Shown here: piece by piece, positions 44,130-50,982 of the stretch | How the letters are laid out: every line of letters starts with the position of its first letter | How positions within the stretch are numbered: position 1 is the first letter of the stretch | NCBI GenBank assembly: GCA_027365835.1 | Contig: DAHXLU010000023.1 | Coordinates: forward strand, 1-50,982 | From: JAJZMA01 sp021850405 | GTDB taxonomy: Bacteria; Chloroflexota; Dormibacteria; Aeolococcales; Aeolococcaceae | Length of the DNA stretch: 50,982 bases | Reading direction: 5' to 3' | The notes under the pieces: model-generated | Databases searched by the model: none | What the model saw: the letters and a program-made list of their open reading frames with translations, nothing else | Told to the model about the DNA's origin: nothing | Made by a program: the position numbers and the translations under genes

Positions 44130-44370
44130 CAAACTTCCTCCAACCTGAAAAGCGCGGTAATCCAACTTCTGTTAATGTAACTGGTGCCTGCTCAGGTTGC
44201 TGTTTACTTCGGGTTACAGGAAGCAACGTTCGGGTGACAACGGCTGCTAGTTATTACTGGCTGCAATGGGCTGCAGCGGGCAACGGTGGGTCAGGCGCAA
44301 CTGCCAGGAAGGGGCCAGGGGCAGTGTCCCATCTGGGATTTTTTCCCGGCCCTCGGTACTGCCTCTATCC

Positions 44371-44958
44371 CTATGCGTTAGTGGCAGTAAACGTAAATGC
44401 AGCTGTGCATGACTGGCCCGAGTCTGAGCTGGGTGCTGCGGCATTCATGGTTACATCGAAGTTGTAGGTGTCAGAGCCTCCGCTGGCGGCCAGTGGAGTA
44501 GAAAGAGCCATTCCCGTCGTGCTGGCAAAAGCAGCTAGCGTAGTGGGAGTTGGTGTGTAATTGGTTGGCCCTGCATCCCCGTTTATAGTCAGGTCCAGCT
44601 CGGAGCAGATCGAGGAGGTGGATGGGCTGGGCGTTGCCGTCTCAGTCAGCTCGATGTCAGCCGGCAGAGTGCCGTTGTTTGTGATGGTCACAGTGCCCGG
44701 GGCAGAGTCGCCTGGGCCGAGAGGAATGTTGGCAGAGCTGAATATTACGGCACAGCCTGTTGCTGGAGTAGTGGAAAGCGTTGCGGTACAGGTATTGGCA
44801 CCCACCGAGTCGGACAGCACCATGGATCCCCCTGCAAACACAGTAGCCGCGTTGGGGGTCGAGACCGACCATCCGGCGAGGCCGCCAAAGCCAATTGCAG
44901 ATAGCGCAAGTGTCGTAATGGCCAGTGTTAGCCCTGCCCTGATCCAGCTACTCTTCAT
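44371..44958 (-). CDS. TasA/camelysin-like secreted fibre protein, copy 2
   Basis: 195 residues from ATG 44958 with GGGGACAG upstream. The signal region IRAGLTLAITTLALSAIGFG is followed by LAGWSVSTPNAATVFAGGSMVL. The mature chain has four Cys (CTATLSTTPATGC, SICSELD, SCTAAFTFTATNA), arranged as in copy 3. Much closer to copy 3 than to copy 1, including an identical end FTFTATNA. Predicted immunoglobulin-like beta sandwich, secreted. An inverted repeat that may bind a regulator lies 43-84 bases upstream. Confidence 0.82.
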   Translation of the reverse strand: MKSSWIRAGLTLAITTLALSAIGFGGLAGWSVSTPNAATVFAGGSMVLSDSVGANTCTATLSTTPATGCAVIFSSANIPLGPGDSAPGTVTITNNGTLPADIELTETATPSPSTSSICSELDLTINGDAGPTNYTPTPTTLAAFASTTGMALSTPLAASGGSDTYNFDVTMNAAAPSSDSGQSCTAAFTFTATNA

Positions 44959-45000
44959 TTCTGTCCCCCAATGCATTCCGGAGGAAATGCGCAATTCAAA

Positions 45001-45042
45001 TGTAACCTGTGGGAAAGACAGCAAACAGATAAACAGGTTACA
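45001..45042. promoter_or_regulatory. Operator-like inverted repeat upstream of TasA-like copy 2
   Basis: TGTAACCTGT (45001-45010) and ACAGGTTACA (45033-45042) are perfect inverted 10-mers with a 22-base spacer. They end 43 bases before the ATG, at the place of a promoter. A looser TGTAAC...GTTACA pair lies before copy 1 at 44176-44218. Likely a dimeric regulator site; the regulator is unknown. Confidence 0.5.
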
Positions 45043-45247
45043 GCCTGGTCACAGCTTTGGCAGGTGGTGCTGGTATCGGCTCCCTTGCTTGTGAGCCCGG
45101 TAACAGGCTGTCGGCCTGCAGGTATGGCCACAGCACACGTTGCGGCTGGTGCTCCAGCCTCACGGGCAAAGCCTCTGTCCTACACCTGGTGCGGCGGTAC
45201 GCTACTGGCTGCCAGGCAGGCAGATGTCACAACCCGCTCGGAAACAG

Positions 45248-45281
45248 AAAGGACCTGGGGAGATTGCTCCCCAGGTCCTTT
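45248..45281 (-). terminator. Strong terminator hairpin after TasA-like copy 3
   Basis: AAAGGACCTGGGGAG and its exact complement form a 15-bp perfect stem around ATTG. On the minus strand it lies 26 bases after the stop of the 45307-45915 gene and is followed by CTGTTT. It makes copy 3 a separate transcription unit from copy 2. Confidence 0.85.
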
Positions 45282-45306
45282 GAATGGATCCTTGCTGTCT
45301 GCTTCC

Positions 45307-45915
45307 TTATGCGTTGGTGGCAGTGAATGTGAAGGCTGACGTGCAGGTCGCACCCGAATCTGCAGTCGGGGCGGCGCTGTTCATGGTAACTGTAAAGGTG
45401 TACGTATCACTACCCCCGGCCGCCATGGGGGCCGTAGAGGATTTTAGGGTTACCGGGGTCCCCCCAGTTCCCCCAGTTGCTGTAGCAAAGGAGGCAAGGC
45501 TTGCACCGGTTCCTGCCCAGCTGGTGTTACTGGCCCCGGTTATGCTCAGATCAAGGTCAGAGCAGATAGTAGAGCTGGTGGAGCTTGGAGTGGCTGTTCC
45601 TACCAGTGACAGGCTGATGGGCAGGTTGCCATTATTGGTGATGGTTGCAGTCCCGGTTGCACTGTCACCCGGGCCCATGTTGATATTGGCCGAACTGAAA
45701 ATGACTTTACATCCAGTCGCTGGTGTAGTAGTCAGCGTTGCCGTACAGGTGCCGCCGGCGGTCGTGTCTGCAAGAGACATGGTGCCGCCTGCAAACACAG
45801 TTGCAGCATTCGGTGTCGAAACTGACCATCCTGCAAGGCCGCCAAAGCCTATCGCCGAGATGGCCAGAATTGTTATTGCCAGTGTTATGCCAACCCTAAC
45901 CCAACTTTTTCGCAT
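45307..45915 (-). CDS. TasA/camelysin-like secreted fibre protein, copy 3
   Basis: 202 residues from ATG 45915, GGAGAGGA 3-4 bases upstream. Same plan as copy 2: VRVGITLAITILAISAIGFG, then LAGWSVSTPNAATVFAGGTM; CTATLTTTPATGC; VTITNNG-like ATITNNGNLPISLSL; SDTYTFTVTMNSAAPTADSG and the end CTSAFTFTATNA. Predicted secreted beta protein processed by the SipW-like enzyme. Its own strong terminator and Shine-Dalgarno suggest high expression, as for a structural subunit. Confidence 0.82.
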   Translation of the reverse strand: MRKSWVRVGITLAITILAISAIGFGGLAGWSVSTPNAATVFAGGTMSLADTTAGGTCTATLTTTPATGCKVIFSSANINMGPGDSATGTATITNNGNLPISLSLVGTATPSSTSSTICSDLDLSITGASNTSWAGTGASLASFATATGGTGGTPVTLKSSTAPMAAGGSDTYTFTVTMNSAAPTADSGATCTSAFTFTATNA

Positions 45916-46530
45916 GAGTCCTCTCCAACCGGTAGTGAATCCAACACTCGTGACAGTAGCGCACCTTCAACGCAATGCCACTATGATCTGGTGACAGGGT
46001 GGTTACGAAGCTATACAGGGCTGGTGTTCGCCCGTAGTGCGCATGACCGTGTTTCCTTTTAGCGTCATGTGGATCGGCCACGCGTGCATTTTGGCTGGTT
46101 TTTCCTGGATGTCTTTACCCTGAACGATTTGGGGTTGTTCGCATATTTGCCCGGTTGGGCCAGGCGGCCCCTTCCGGAGCTGGTCACGCCTGCGGCCACT
46201 CCATGACCGCACTTTTAAATTCCTGAAGGCAGGAGGCGGGGAGGCGGCAGCATCCTGGGATAGCGGGAGTGCCGCACTGGGTGTGTGGAGATTGCTTGTC
46301 ACAATCTGGTCTCGGGTTCGTTGCATTCTGCGACTGGAGCGTACGTGTTGCAGGTGACGTGGCAGTATGTGGCATGTGTCATATGCTAACCGGGCAGCCG
46401 ACTTCTGCTCTGTGCACCATGCATCCGCAAAGATGGATCTGCAGGATTGTGCTATTTTCACTCTGGCATGCTGGCCGGTAGGGCCTGCCCTGGGTACAGG
46501 CCAGCCGCGAGCTCGGCTCGGAAACCTGGC
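45916..46530. other. Divergent intergenic region, 615 bases
   Basis: Lies between TasA-like copy 3 and the PAS-GGDEF-EAL gene. Open frames overlap on both strands but lack start signals and recognisable proteins. Repeated GTGACAG sequences (near 45951 and 45992) may be regulator sites. No RNA gene identified, though the size leaves room for one. Confidence 0.4.
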
Positions 46531-48258
46531 ATGAGCCTTCGGGTGTCGCAGGATGCTGGCGTTGGAGAAGGGGCTTTTGCGAGTCATTTCGCGCATATGC
46601 TGGGGCACAGCGTCTTTTCCATGGTGCTGGACCGTGAGGGCCTGGTCCTTATGATCAACGCCCGGCTGGCCAGGGTTGTCGGCATCGACGCTCAACGCGT
46701 TCTGGGATCCCGCTGGGTGGATGTACTGGTCCCGGCTCCTGAGCGCGATCACTCCTACGAGCGCTTTCTGCGCTCAGTCCTCCACGGCAGGGAGCCTGGC
46801 TACTTTGAGGCACCTCTCCTTGGCAGGGGCGGCGTGGTGCGCTCCGTCGCCTGGGTTACCCATGTTGAGAGTCAGCCCCATGGGGGAGCTACCGTATCCT
46901 GCATTGGGGTTGACGTGACCCCTGCCATGCGGGAGAGGGAAAAACTGCTGGCCCGGCTTAACTACAATGCTGAACACGACAGTCTCACCGGCCTGGTGAA
47001 TGTTGGGCGTTTCCACAAGGTAGTTGATGCGGCGATAGCTGGGCTCGAAGAAGGAGCCCACCTTGGGATCCTGTTTCTGTCCCTGGACAGGTTTCAGCTG
47101 GTGGTGGACGCTGCTGGCCACGAGAATGCCGACATCGTGGTCCAGGAGGTTGGGATGCGCCTGGCCTCGGCTGCGCCGTACCTTGTTTCCCGTTGTGGAG
47201 ATGCTGACTTTGGTGTTCTGGTTTCTGGAGAAATTTCCCGGGAGGGGATTATGGCCGTGGCCGGGGAGCTGGTTCGGGCTGTACACGCGACCCCCATCGG
47301 AGACATAGTCGAGTTGCACCTTTCTGCCAGTGTTGGCATTGCGTTTTATCCCGATCATGGGGTGGATGCTTTCAACCTGATACGCAGTGCCGGTATAGCC
47401 ATGCATCAGGCAAGACAGGACGGAGGCAATTGTGTGCGGGTCCACGACGTGTTCCACCGGGTCCAGGTGCAGGACCAGATGGTGCTCGAGCATCATCTCC
47501 ATGGGGCTACCGGGCGCGGTGAGATTTCGGTCGCGTATCAGCCGCTGGTGGATGCACGTTCACGCCAGATTGTCGGTGCCGAAGCGCTTGCACGGTGGCA
47601 CCATCCTGAGCTGGGTGAAGTTGGGCCAGACACATTTATCCCGGTAGCAGAAGCTGGTGGCCTTATCACTGAGATTGGACGGTATGTCCTGGATACCGCC
47701 TGCCGCGATGCGGTGGAGATCATGCATGCAGATGGAGTCAGTCTTCGAATGTCAGTAAACATGTCAGCCGCCCAGATGGTCGAGGACACCCTGGAGTCAG
47801 ACATTCTGGAGGTTCTCTCCAGATACAGTATGGATGGAACCATGCTGGAGATAGAGATCACCGAGAGCATGCTGATGCGGGATATGGAGCATGCCAGCCA
47901 GGTGCTAAGCCATCTGCATCGCCATGGGGTGGATATCTCCCTGGATGACTTTGGCACTGGCTATTCCTGCCTTGCATATCTGAAACACCTTGCCGTCAGT
48001 GGGATCAAGATCGACCGTACGTTCATTCAGGCGGCAACTTCCAGCGACGGTGACCTTTCCCTGGTGAAGGGGCTTACGGCACTGGCTCGTCACCTTGGGC
48101 TGCGCGTGACAGCGGAAGGCGTGGAAACAGCCGACCAGGTGGAATTGCTGGATCAGGAGGAGATTGACATCTACCAGGGGTATTTCTTCTCCCGGCCGGT
48201 CCCCCTTGCAGAATTTCGGGCACTTCTGCACCACCATTATCCCCTTCCCGGGAAGTGA
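46531..48258 (+). CDS. PAS - degenerate GGDEF - EAL protein, probable c-di-GMP phosphodiesterase
   Basis: 575 residues from ATG 46531 (weak Shine-Dalgarno). Residues ~15-130 form a PAS sensor (FSMVLDREGLVLMINARLARVVG). Residues ~145-300 are a GGDEF fold whose active motif is CGDADF, so cyclase activity is lost; it may bind GTP. Residues ~325-570 form an EAL domain with intact EALARW, the NMSAAQM block, ITESMLM, DDFGTGYSC, KIDRTFI, AEGVET and QGYFFSRP. All metal-binding and catalytic residues are there, so it should cut cyclic di-GMP to pGpG. No membrane helix, so it is cytosolic. Adjacent to the pilus/fibre cluster, which c-di-GMP often controls. Confidence 0.88.
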   Translation: MSLRVSQDAGVGEGAFASHFAHMLGHSVFSMVLDREGLVLMINARLARVVGIDAQRVLGSRWVDVLVPAPERDHSYERFLRSVLHGREPGYFEAPLLGRGGVVRSVAWVTHVESQPHGGATVSCIGVDVTPAMREREKLLARLNYNAEHDSLTGLVNVGRFHKVVDAAIAGLEEGAHLGILFLSLDRFQLVVDAAGHENADIVVQEVGMRLASAAPYLVSRCGDADFGVLVSGEISREGIMAVAGELVRAVHATPIGDIVELHLSASVGIAFYPDHGVDAFNLIRSAGIAMHQARQDGGNCVRVHDVFHRVQVQDQMVLEHHLHGATGRGEISVAYQPLVDARSRQIVGAEALARWHHPELGEVGPDTFIPVAEAGGLITEIGRYVLDTACRDAVEIMHADGVSLRMSVNMSAAQMVEDTLESDILEVLSRYSMDGTMLEIEITESMLMRDMEHASQVLSHLHRHGVDISLDDFGTGYSCLAYLKHLAVSGIKIDRTFIQAATSSDGDLSLVKGLTALARHLGLRVTAEGVETADQVELLDQEEIDIYQGYFFSRPVPLAEFRALLHHHYPLPGK

Positions 48259-48284
48259 GCAGCCGGTCGGGGTCCCACACCGAC

Positions 48285-48899
48285 CTACGTCTTTGTGTGC
48301 TTTACCTCCTTGGCTGAGATAGCTTTGGCAAGCGGCAGCACCATCGCAAGGGTGACACCCCCGTCCCTGCCTCTGGCAATAAGCTGGTTTACGCAGTTGT
48401 CTGTCTCCCAGACAACTGTGAACTGCACCGCGGGTATTCCTGCTGAGGTTGGAGCCGTGCGCACCCCGGCCCATGAGAGGCTGCCCAGCGGACCGGTAGA
48501 GAGTGTGGTTGTGTTCTTCACGTCTGCCTGGCTTACTACGCTCTGGAATGCCGTGGCAGCCGCGCCAGCGGAGCGGAGCAGCCAGACTGAGTCCACCAGT
48601 TCCAGGTATCCGTTCGAAAATGTGAATCCGGTGGACCGGAAGTAGGTTACAGAGGCTCCAGATGCAAGCTCCCTGTTTATCGGGCTCGTTCTGGAGCCAG
48701 GAAGGTCAGTGGGGGATGGCCCCTGTATCTGGGTAAAGCCTGGAACGGGGATTTGGGAGAGTGCAAGAAGATTTGCTGCGGCTGGTCCTTGCACCATGGG
48801 AGCCGCTCCACAGCCAGAAAGGCAGAGAGGAGCGCCGAGGAGCAAGAGGCTGGTCGCTACGCCTGTGGCCGTCTGCCAGCAAGGTGGAAACTTCTTCAT
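48285..48899 (-). CDS. Lipoprotein of unknown function
   Basis: 204 residues. The signal peptide ends in lipobox LSGC with the lipid-attached Cys at residue 30. The mature part is a single alpha/beta domain (GASVTYFRSTGFTFSNGYLELVDSVWLLRSAGAAATAFQSVV, split by turns) that ends in TKT. No enzyme motif. Its ATG overlaps the TGA of the FtsX-like gene (ATGA), so the two are translationally coupled and the lipoprotein probably works with the permease at the outer face of the membrane. Confidence 0.8.
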   Translation of the reverse strand: MKKFPPCWQTATGVATSLLLLGAPLCLSGCGAAPMVQGPAAANLLALSQIPVPGFTQIQGPSPTDLPGSRTSPINRELASGASVTYFRSTGFTFSNGYLELVDSVWLLRSAGAAATAFQSVVSQADVKNTTTLSTGPLGSLSWAGVRTAPTSAGIPAVQFTVVWETDNCVNQLIARGRDGGVTLAMVLPLAKAISAKEVKHTKT

Positions 48900-50731
48900 G
48901 AGCGGTTGAGGGCAGTGCTGATGCTCTCCCGGGAGAGCACCTGGGAGGGCACCAGAGCTGTACCTACCGCAGCCAGTGCCAGTGCCAGTACGGGTAGCAG
49001 AACGCTAAGCGGTATCGCCAGCGGCAGCTCCAGGGCGGGAGTGGACGCTACCCGAATGAACACTGCAGAGAGGAGGACACCAGCACCAAGCGCAAGGATA
49101 CCTCCCAGGCCCGATACCAGTACCGACTGCCACCAGATCAGGGACGCGAGCCCGGATCTTGTCAGCCCGACTGTCCTGAGCAGCGAAAAGTCATGCCGCT
49201 GGTCCTGGGCGTTATTCCAGTTCACGGCAAATATCGCGATGACAGTGGCAAGCAACAGAATTATCGGAGCGATGGCCAGCTTGCCCATATCCTGTCCCAC
49301 CAGCGCCTGGATAGCTGAGGTTAGTTGCGTCTGGGTGAAGAGTGCCCACCCATACCGGGCTGCGACCCTGGTGCTGCTGGATATGCAGGACCCGGTCGCG
49401 CAACGGACTGCTATGTCATTGAATACCGGAGGCGCCCCAAGCTTCTGTGCTGTTGCAGTTGAGACGATAATGCTCGGCTGACCGGCGCCTCCAGGAAACG
49501 TGTGTGCAACTATTCCAATGACTTTCAGCGGTATCTGCTTGCCGTTGGGTCCTTCTGCGAGAACCTCCTGTCCCTTCTTCCAGTTGTTAGCTGCAGCAAG
49601 TTGCTCTGGAACTACCGCAGTGGAGGGTGCGGAGAGAAGTGCCAGGCTCTGTGGTGGACTGCCAGCCATTGGCTGGACTGCCAGCCCGGGAGCAAAATGG
49701 GAAGGCGATGTCGCCATGAACGGGGTTAGTCTTCCATCCGTGGCTGCTGTAAAGAGGGAGATGCTGGTGGTCGAAGCCACACCGCTTGCGCCCTGCAGGG
49801 CACTCGCCAGCGCAAGTGGCTCTGGCACAGGGCTTACCACAATTGCCTCGCCTGGAAAAAGTTCATGCACCCAGCTGGTTGCTGCTGCCAGTTCGGAGGC
49901 AGTGAGTGATGTCACTGCAACCGTAGTGGAAACTGAAATCATCACAAGTGCCAGGCTCATCATGGTGCGCCTCGGTCGCAGCCAGACGGAACGCAAGGCC
50001 AGCAGCTGGGTGAGCCATCTGGCGGACCCAAGCCGAGGGTGGCTGAGGTAAGGTACAACTGCTGCTACCGCAAGGGTGGTACCAATAAGGACTGCCATCG
50101 CACCGGGCAGCTGTGATGAAGCTGTGCCCCCCTTGACGGCGCTTAGCCCAGCTATGGTGAGCAGGATGCCAGCGGCCCCAATCCAGGGTGCGCCCCTCCA
50201 CTGAGCTTCAGTCCTGTCAGCCAGGGGACTCTTCTGTAGAGGGAGTGATGCGAGAGTGCCGGTGAGCGTACTGGCGAGGAAGACCAGCGCTACACTCTCC
50301 AGGATGGTGGCAAGTGCAGTCAGGAGTGGAGTACCCCTGGCACTGTCCACCGGGATGAGTAGCACAGCTCCGGTGATTACGCCAGCTCCACTGAACCTGG
50401 TGGCAAGCTCCAGTGATGCGAGACGCAGGGCATTGCGGGATACACCAGACAGGGTGAGCGTCTCCAGCACATCCCTGCGGCGACCCAGCAGAAGGGCAGT
50501 GGTTGCCATGGTGACCATGACCCCAAAAAGCAGGGAGGCGCCCGTTATCAGTCCAAAGATCTGGTAAGGGGCCGTCGCTGCCGTTCCTGCCCTGGGGCTG
50601 GATATGACTACGCCGTTGCCGGTCTTTGCCATCAGGGCAGCAGCTGTCGCCTTGAAGTTCTCGCCCGGCACGAGCCTGCCAGCGATTAGAAGCGTGTGGA
50701 GCCCCAGGTAAAAACTCTTCTGGAGACAGTC
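48896..50731 (-). CDS. FtsX-like (MacB-type) ABC permease, 5' end not resolved
   Basis: At least ~611 residues, with no start in this orientation: the ATG nearest 50743 lies in sequence created by the inverted repeat. About eight to ten hydrophobic helices in two FtsX blocks: the first at IFGLITGASLLFGVMVTMATTALLL with LETLTLSGVSRNALRLAS; the second at LLLATVIAIFAVNWNN, FSLLRTVGLTRSGLASLIW and LLPVLALALAAVGTALVPS. A large extracytoplasmic domain between them has a Cys pair (VRCATGSCISS). It exports or extracts a substrate with an ATPase partner not in the window. The missing N-terminus is found on the plus strand at 50732-50982. Confidence 0.78.
   Translation of the reverse strand, partial: DCLQKSFYLGLHTLLIAGRLVPGENFKATAAALMAKTGNGVVISSPRAGTAATAPYQIFGLITGASLLFGVMVTMATTALLLGRRRDVLETLTLSGVSRNALRLASLELATRFSGAGVITGAVLLIPVDSARGTPLLTALATILESVALVFLASTLTGTLASLPLQKSPLADRTEAQWRGAPWIGAAGILLTIAGLSAVKGGTASSQLPGAMAVLIGTTLAVAAVVPYLSHPRLGSARWLTQLLALRSVWLRPRRTMMSLALVMISVSTTVAVTSLTASELAAATSWVHELFPGEAIVVSPVPEPLALASALQGASGVASTTSISLFTAATDGRLTPFMATSPSHFAPGLAVQPMAGSPPQSLALLSAPSTAVVPEQLAAANNWKKGQEVLAEGPNGKQIPLKVIGIVAHTFPGGAGQPSIIVSTATAQKLGAPPVFNDIAVRCATGSCISSSTRVAARYGWALFTQTQLTSAIQALVGQDMGKLAIAPIILLLATVIAIFAVNWNNAQDQRHDFSLLRTVGLTRSGLASLIWWQSVLVSGLGGILALGAGVLLSAVFIRVASTPALELPLAIPLSVLLPVLALALAAVGTALVPSQVLSRESISTALNRS
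50619..50731 (+). repeat. Left arm of a 113-bp perfect inverted repeat
   Basis: Exact reverse complement of 50870-50982 over all 113 bases, with a 138-base spacer. The left arm is inside the FtsX-like gene. Because the right arm ends at the window edge, the true repeat could be longer. Confidence 0.97.
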
Positions 50732-50982
50732 CTGGCAGCGCACCAGCTAAAAGCGACATCCCTCCTGCTGCCGGGCAGCTCTGGGCTGTTCCGGGTCTCA
50801 GTGAGTGGCCTGGTGGCAATGACGCAGACAGGCGTTTCGGCACCCCCTGGCGCAGTGTACCTGCCCACAGACTGTCTCCAGAAGAGTTTTTACCTGGGGC
50901 TCCACACGCTTCTAATCGCTGGCAGGCTCGTGCCGGGCGAGAACTTCAAGGCGACAGCTGCTGCCCTGATGGCAAAGACCGG
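50732..50982 (+). CDS. N-terminal part of the FtsX-like permease on the opposite strand (fragment)
   Basis: An open frame of 83 codons from 50732 to the edge, no start or stop inside. It encodes KATSLLLPGSSGLFRVSV, SGLVAMTQTGVSAPPGAVYL and then PTDCLQKSFYLGLHTLLI, joining in frame to the sequence before NGVVISSPRAG of the minus-strand gene. This is a normal permease ectodomain sequence, so here the gene's upstream part lies on the wrong strand after the fold. True order on the gene strand would be spacer, arm, then the rest. Confidence 0.7.
   Translation, partial: MAAHQLKATSLLLPGSSGLFRVSVSGLVAMTQTGVSAPPGAVYLPTDCLQKSFYLGLHTLLIAGRLVPGENFKATAAALMAKT
50870..50982 (-). repeat. Right arm of the 113-bp perfect inverted repeat
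   Basis: Mirror copy of 50619-50731, on the complementary strand. The arm ends exactly at the window edge, as expected for a contig end produced by a fold-back chimera, but a real inverted duplication cannot be excluded. Confidence 0.97.

Noticed and set aside
46003..46752. 249-residue minus-strand frame before the EAL gene
   Set aside because: It overlaps the PAS domain of the real gene and has a composition unlike the surrounding proteins.

Overview
The window looks like chromosomal DNA of a GC-rich, single-membrane (monoderm) bacterium that respires aerobically. The evidence is a heme A synthase, SecE/NusG/L11/L1 genes in standard order, an SD-rich start-codon set with many GTG and TTG starts, C-terminally membrane-anchored wall proteins, lipoproteins, a Tad/Flp pilus cluster with no secretin gene, and a SipW-type signal peptidase next to TasA/camelysin-like proteins. 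Receiver domains fused to CpaE-type ATPases suggest Chloroflexota, Dormibacterota or Actinomycetota relatives. I cannot fix the phylum by reading alone.

Layout. 1-5.7 kb: a large secreted protein of Cys-containing repeats (minus strand), a possible small membrane protein, heme A synthase ctaA and a HAD-family hydrolase. 5.8-9.2 kb: an accessory array of five related copies of an unrecognised ~150-residue protein family, all on the minus strand. Three copies carry similar upstream DNA and one is decayed. 9.8-13.3 kb: a surface protein with a beta-helix, Ig-like domains, a Ser/Pro stalk and a membrane anchor, behind a good promoter. 13.5-24.7 kb: ordinary scattered genes, namely a YwaF-like membrane protein, an acyl-CoA synthetase, an Fsr-like MFS exporter, a Kelch/propeller lipoprotein, an SDR with an altered active site, a two-helix membrane protein, a membrane diguanylate cyclase and a cation/proton antiporter. 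25.1-27.7 kb: rpmG - tRNA-Trp - secE - nusG - rplK - rplA.

27.9-46 kb is a large Tad/Flp pilus and surface-fibre region. It has three different receiver-CpaE/TadZ proteins, three Flp pilins (two almost identical), an isoprenylcysteine-methyltransferase-like membrane protein, a Cys-rich putative zinc protein, a stand-alone receiver, a CvpA-like protein, an unknown 279-residue protein, TadC, TadB, CpaB, a TPR protein, a SipW-type signal peptidase with a very long N-terminal extension, and three TasA-like proteins. The TadA/CpaF ATPase and the prepilin peptidase are not in the window, so they must lie elsewhere. 46.5-50.9 kb: a PAS-GGDEF-EAL protein with a degenerate GGDEF and intact EAL, a lipoprotein, and an FtsX-like permease.

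The last 364 bases form a perfect 113-bp inverted repeat that reaches the window edge. Reading-frame evidence shows that the N-terminal part of the FtsX-like gene lies on the opposite strand after the fold. This is best explained as a fold-back assembly or amplification chimera at a contig end, although a real inverted duplication is possible. The most promising undescribed items are the five-copy family at 5.8-9.2 kb, the three-CpaE pilus cluster, and the SipW/TasA-like module.
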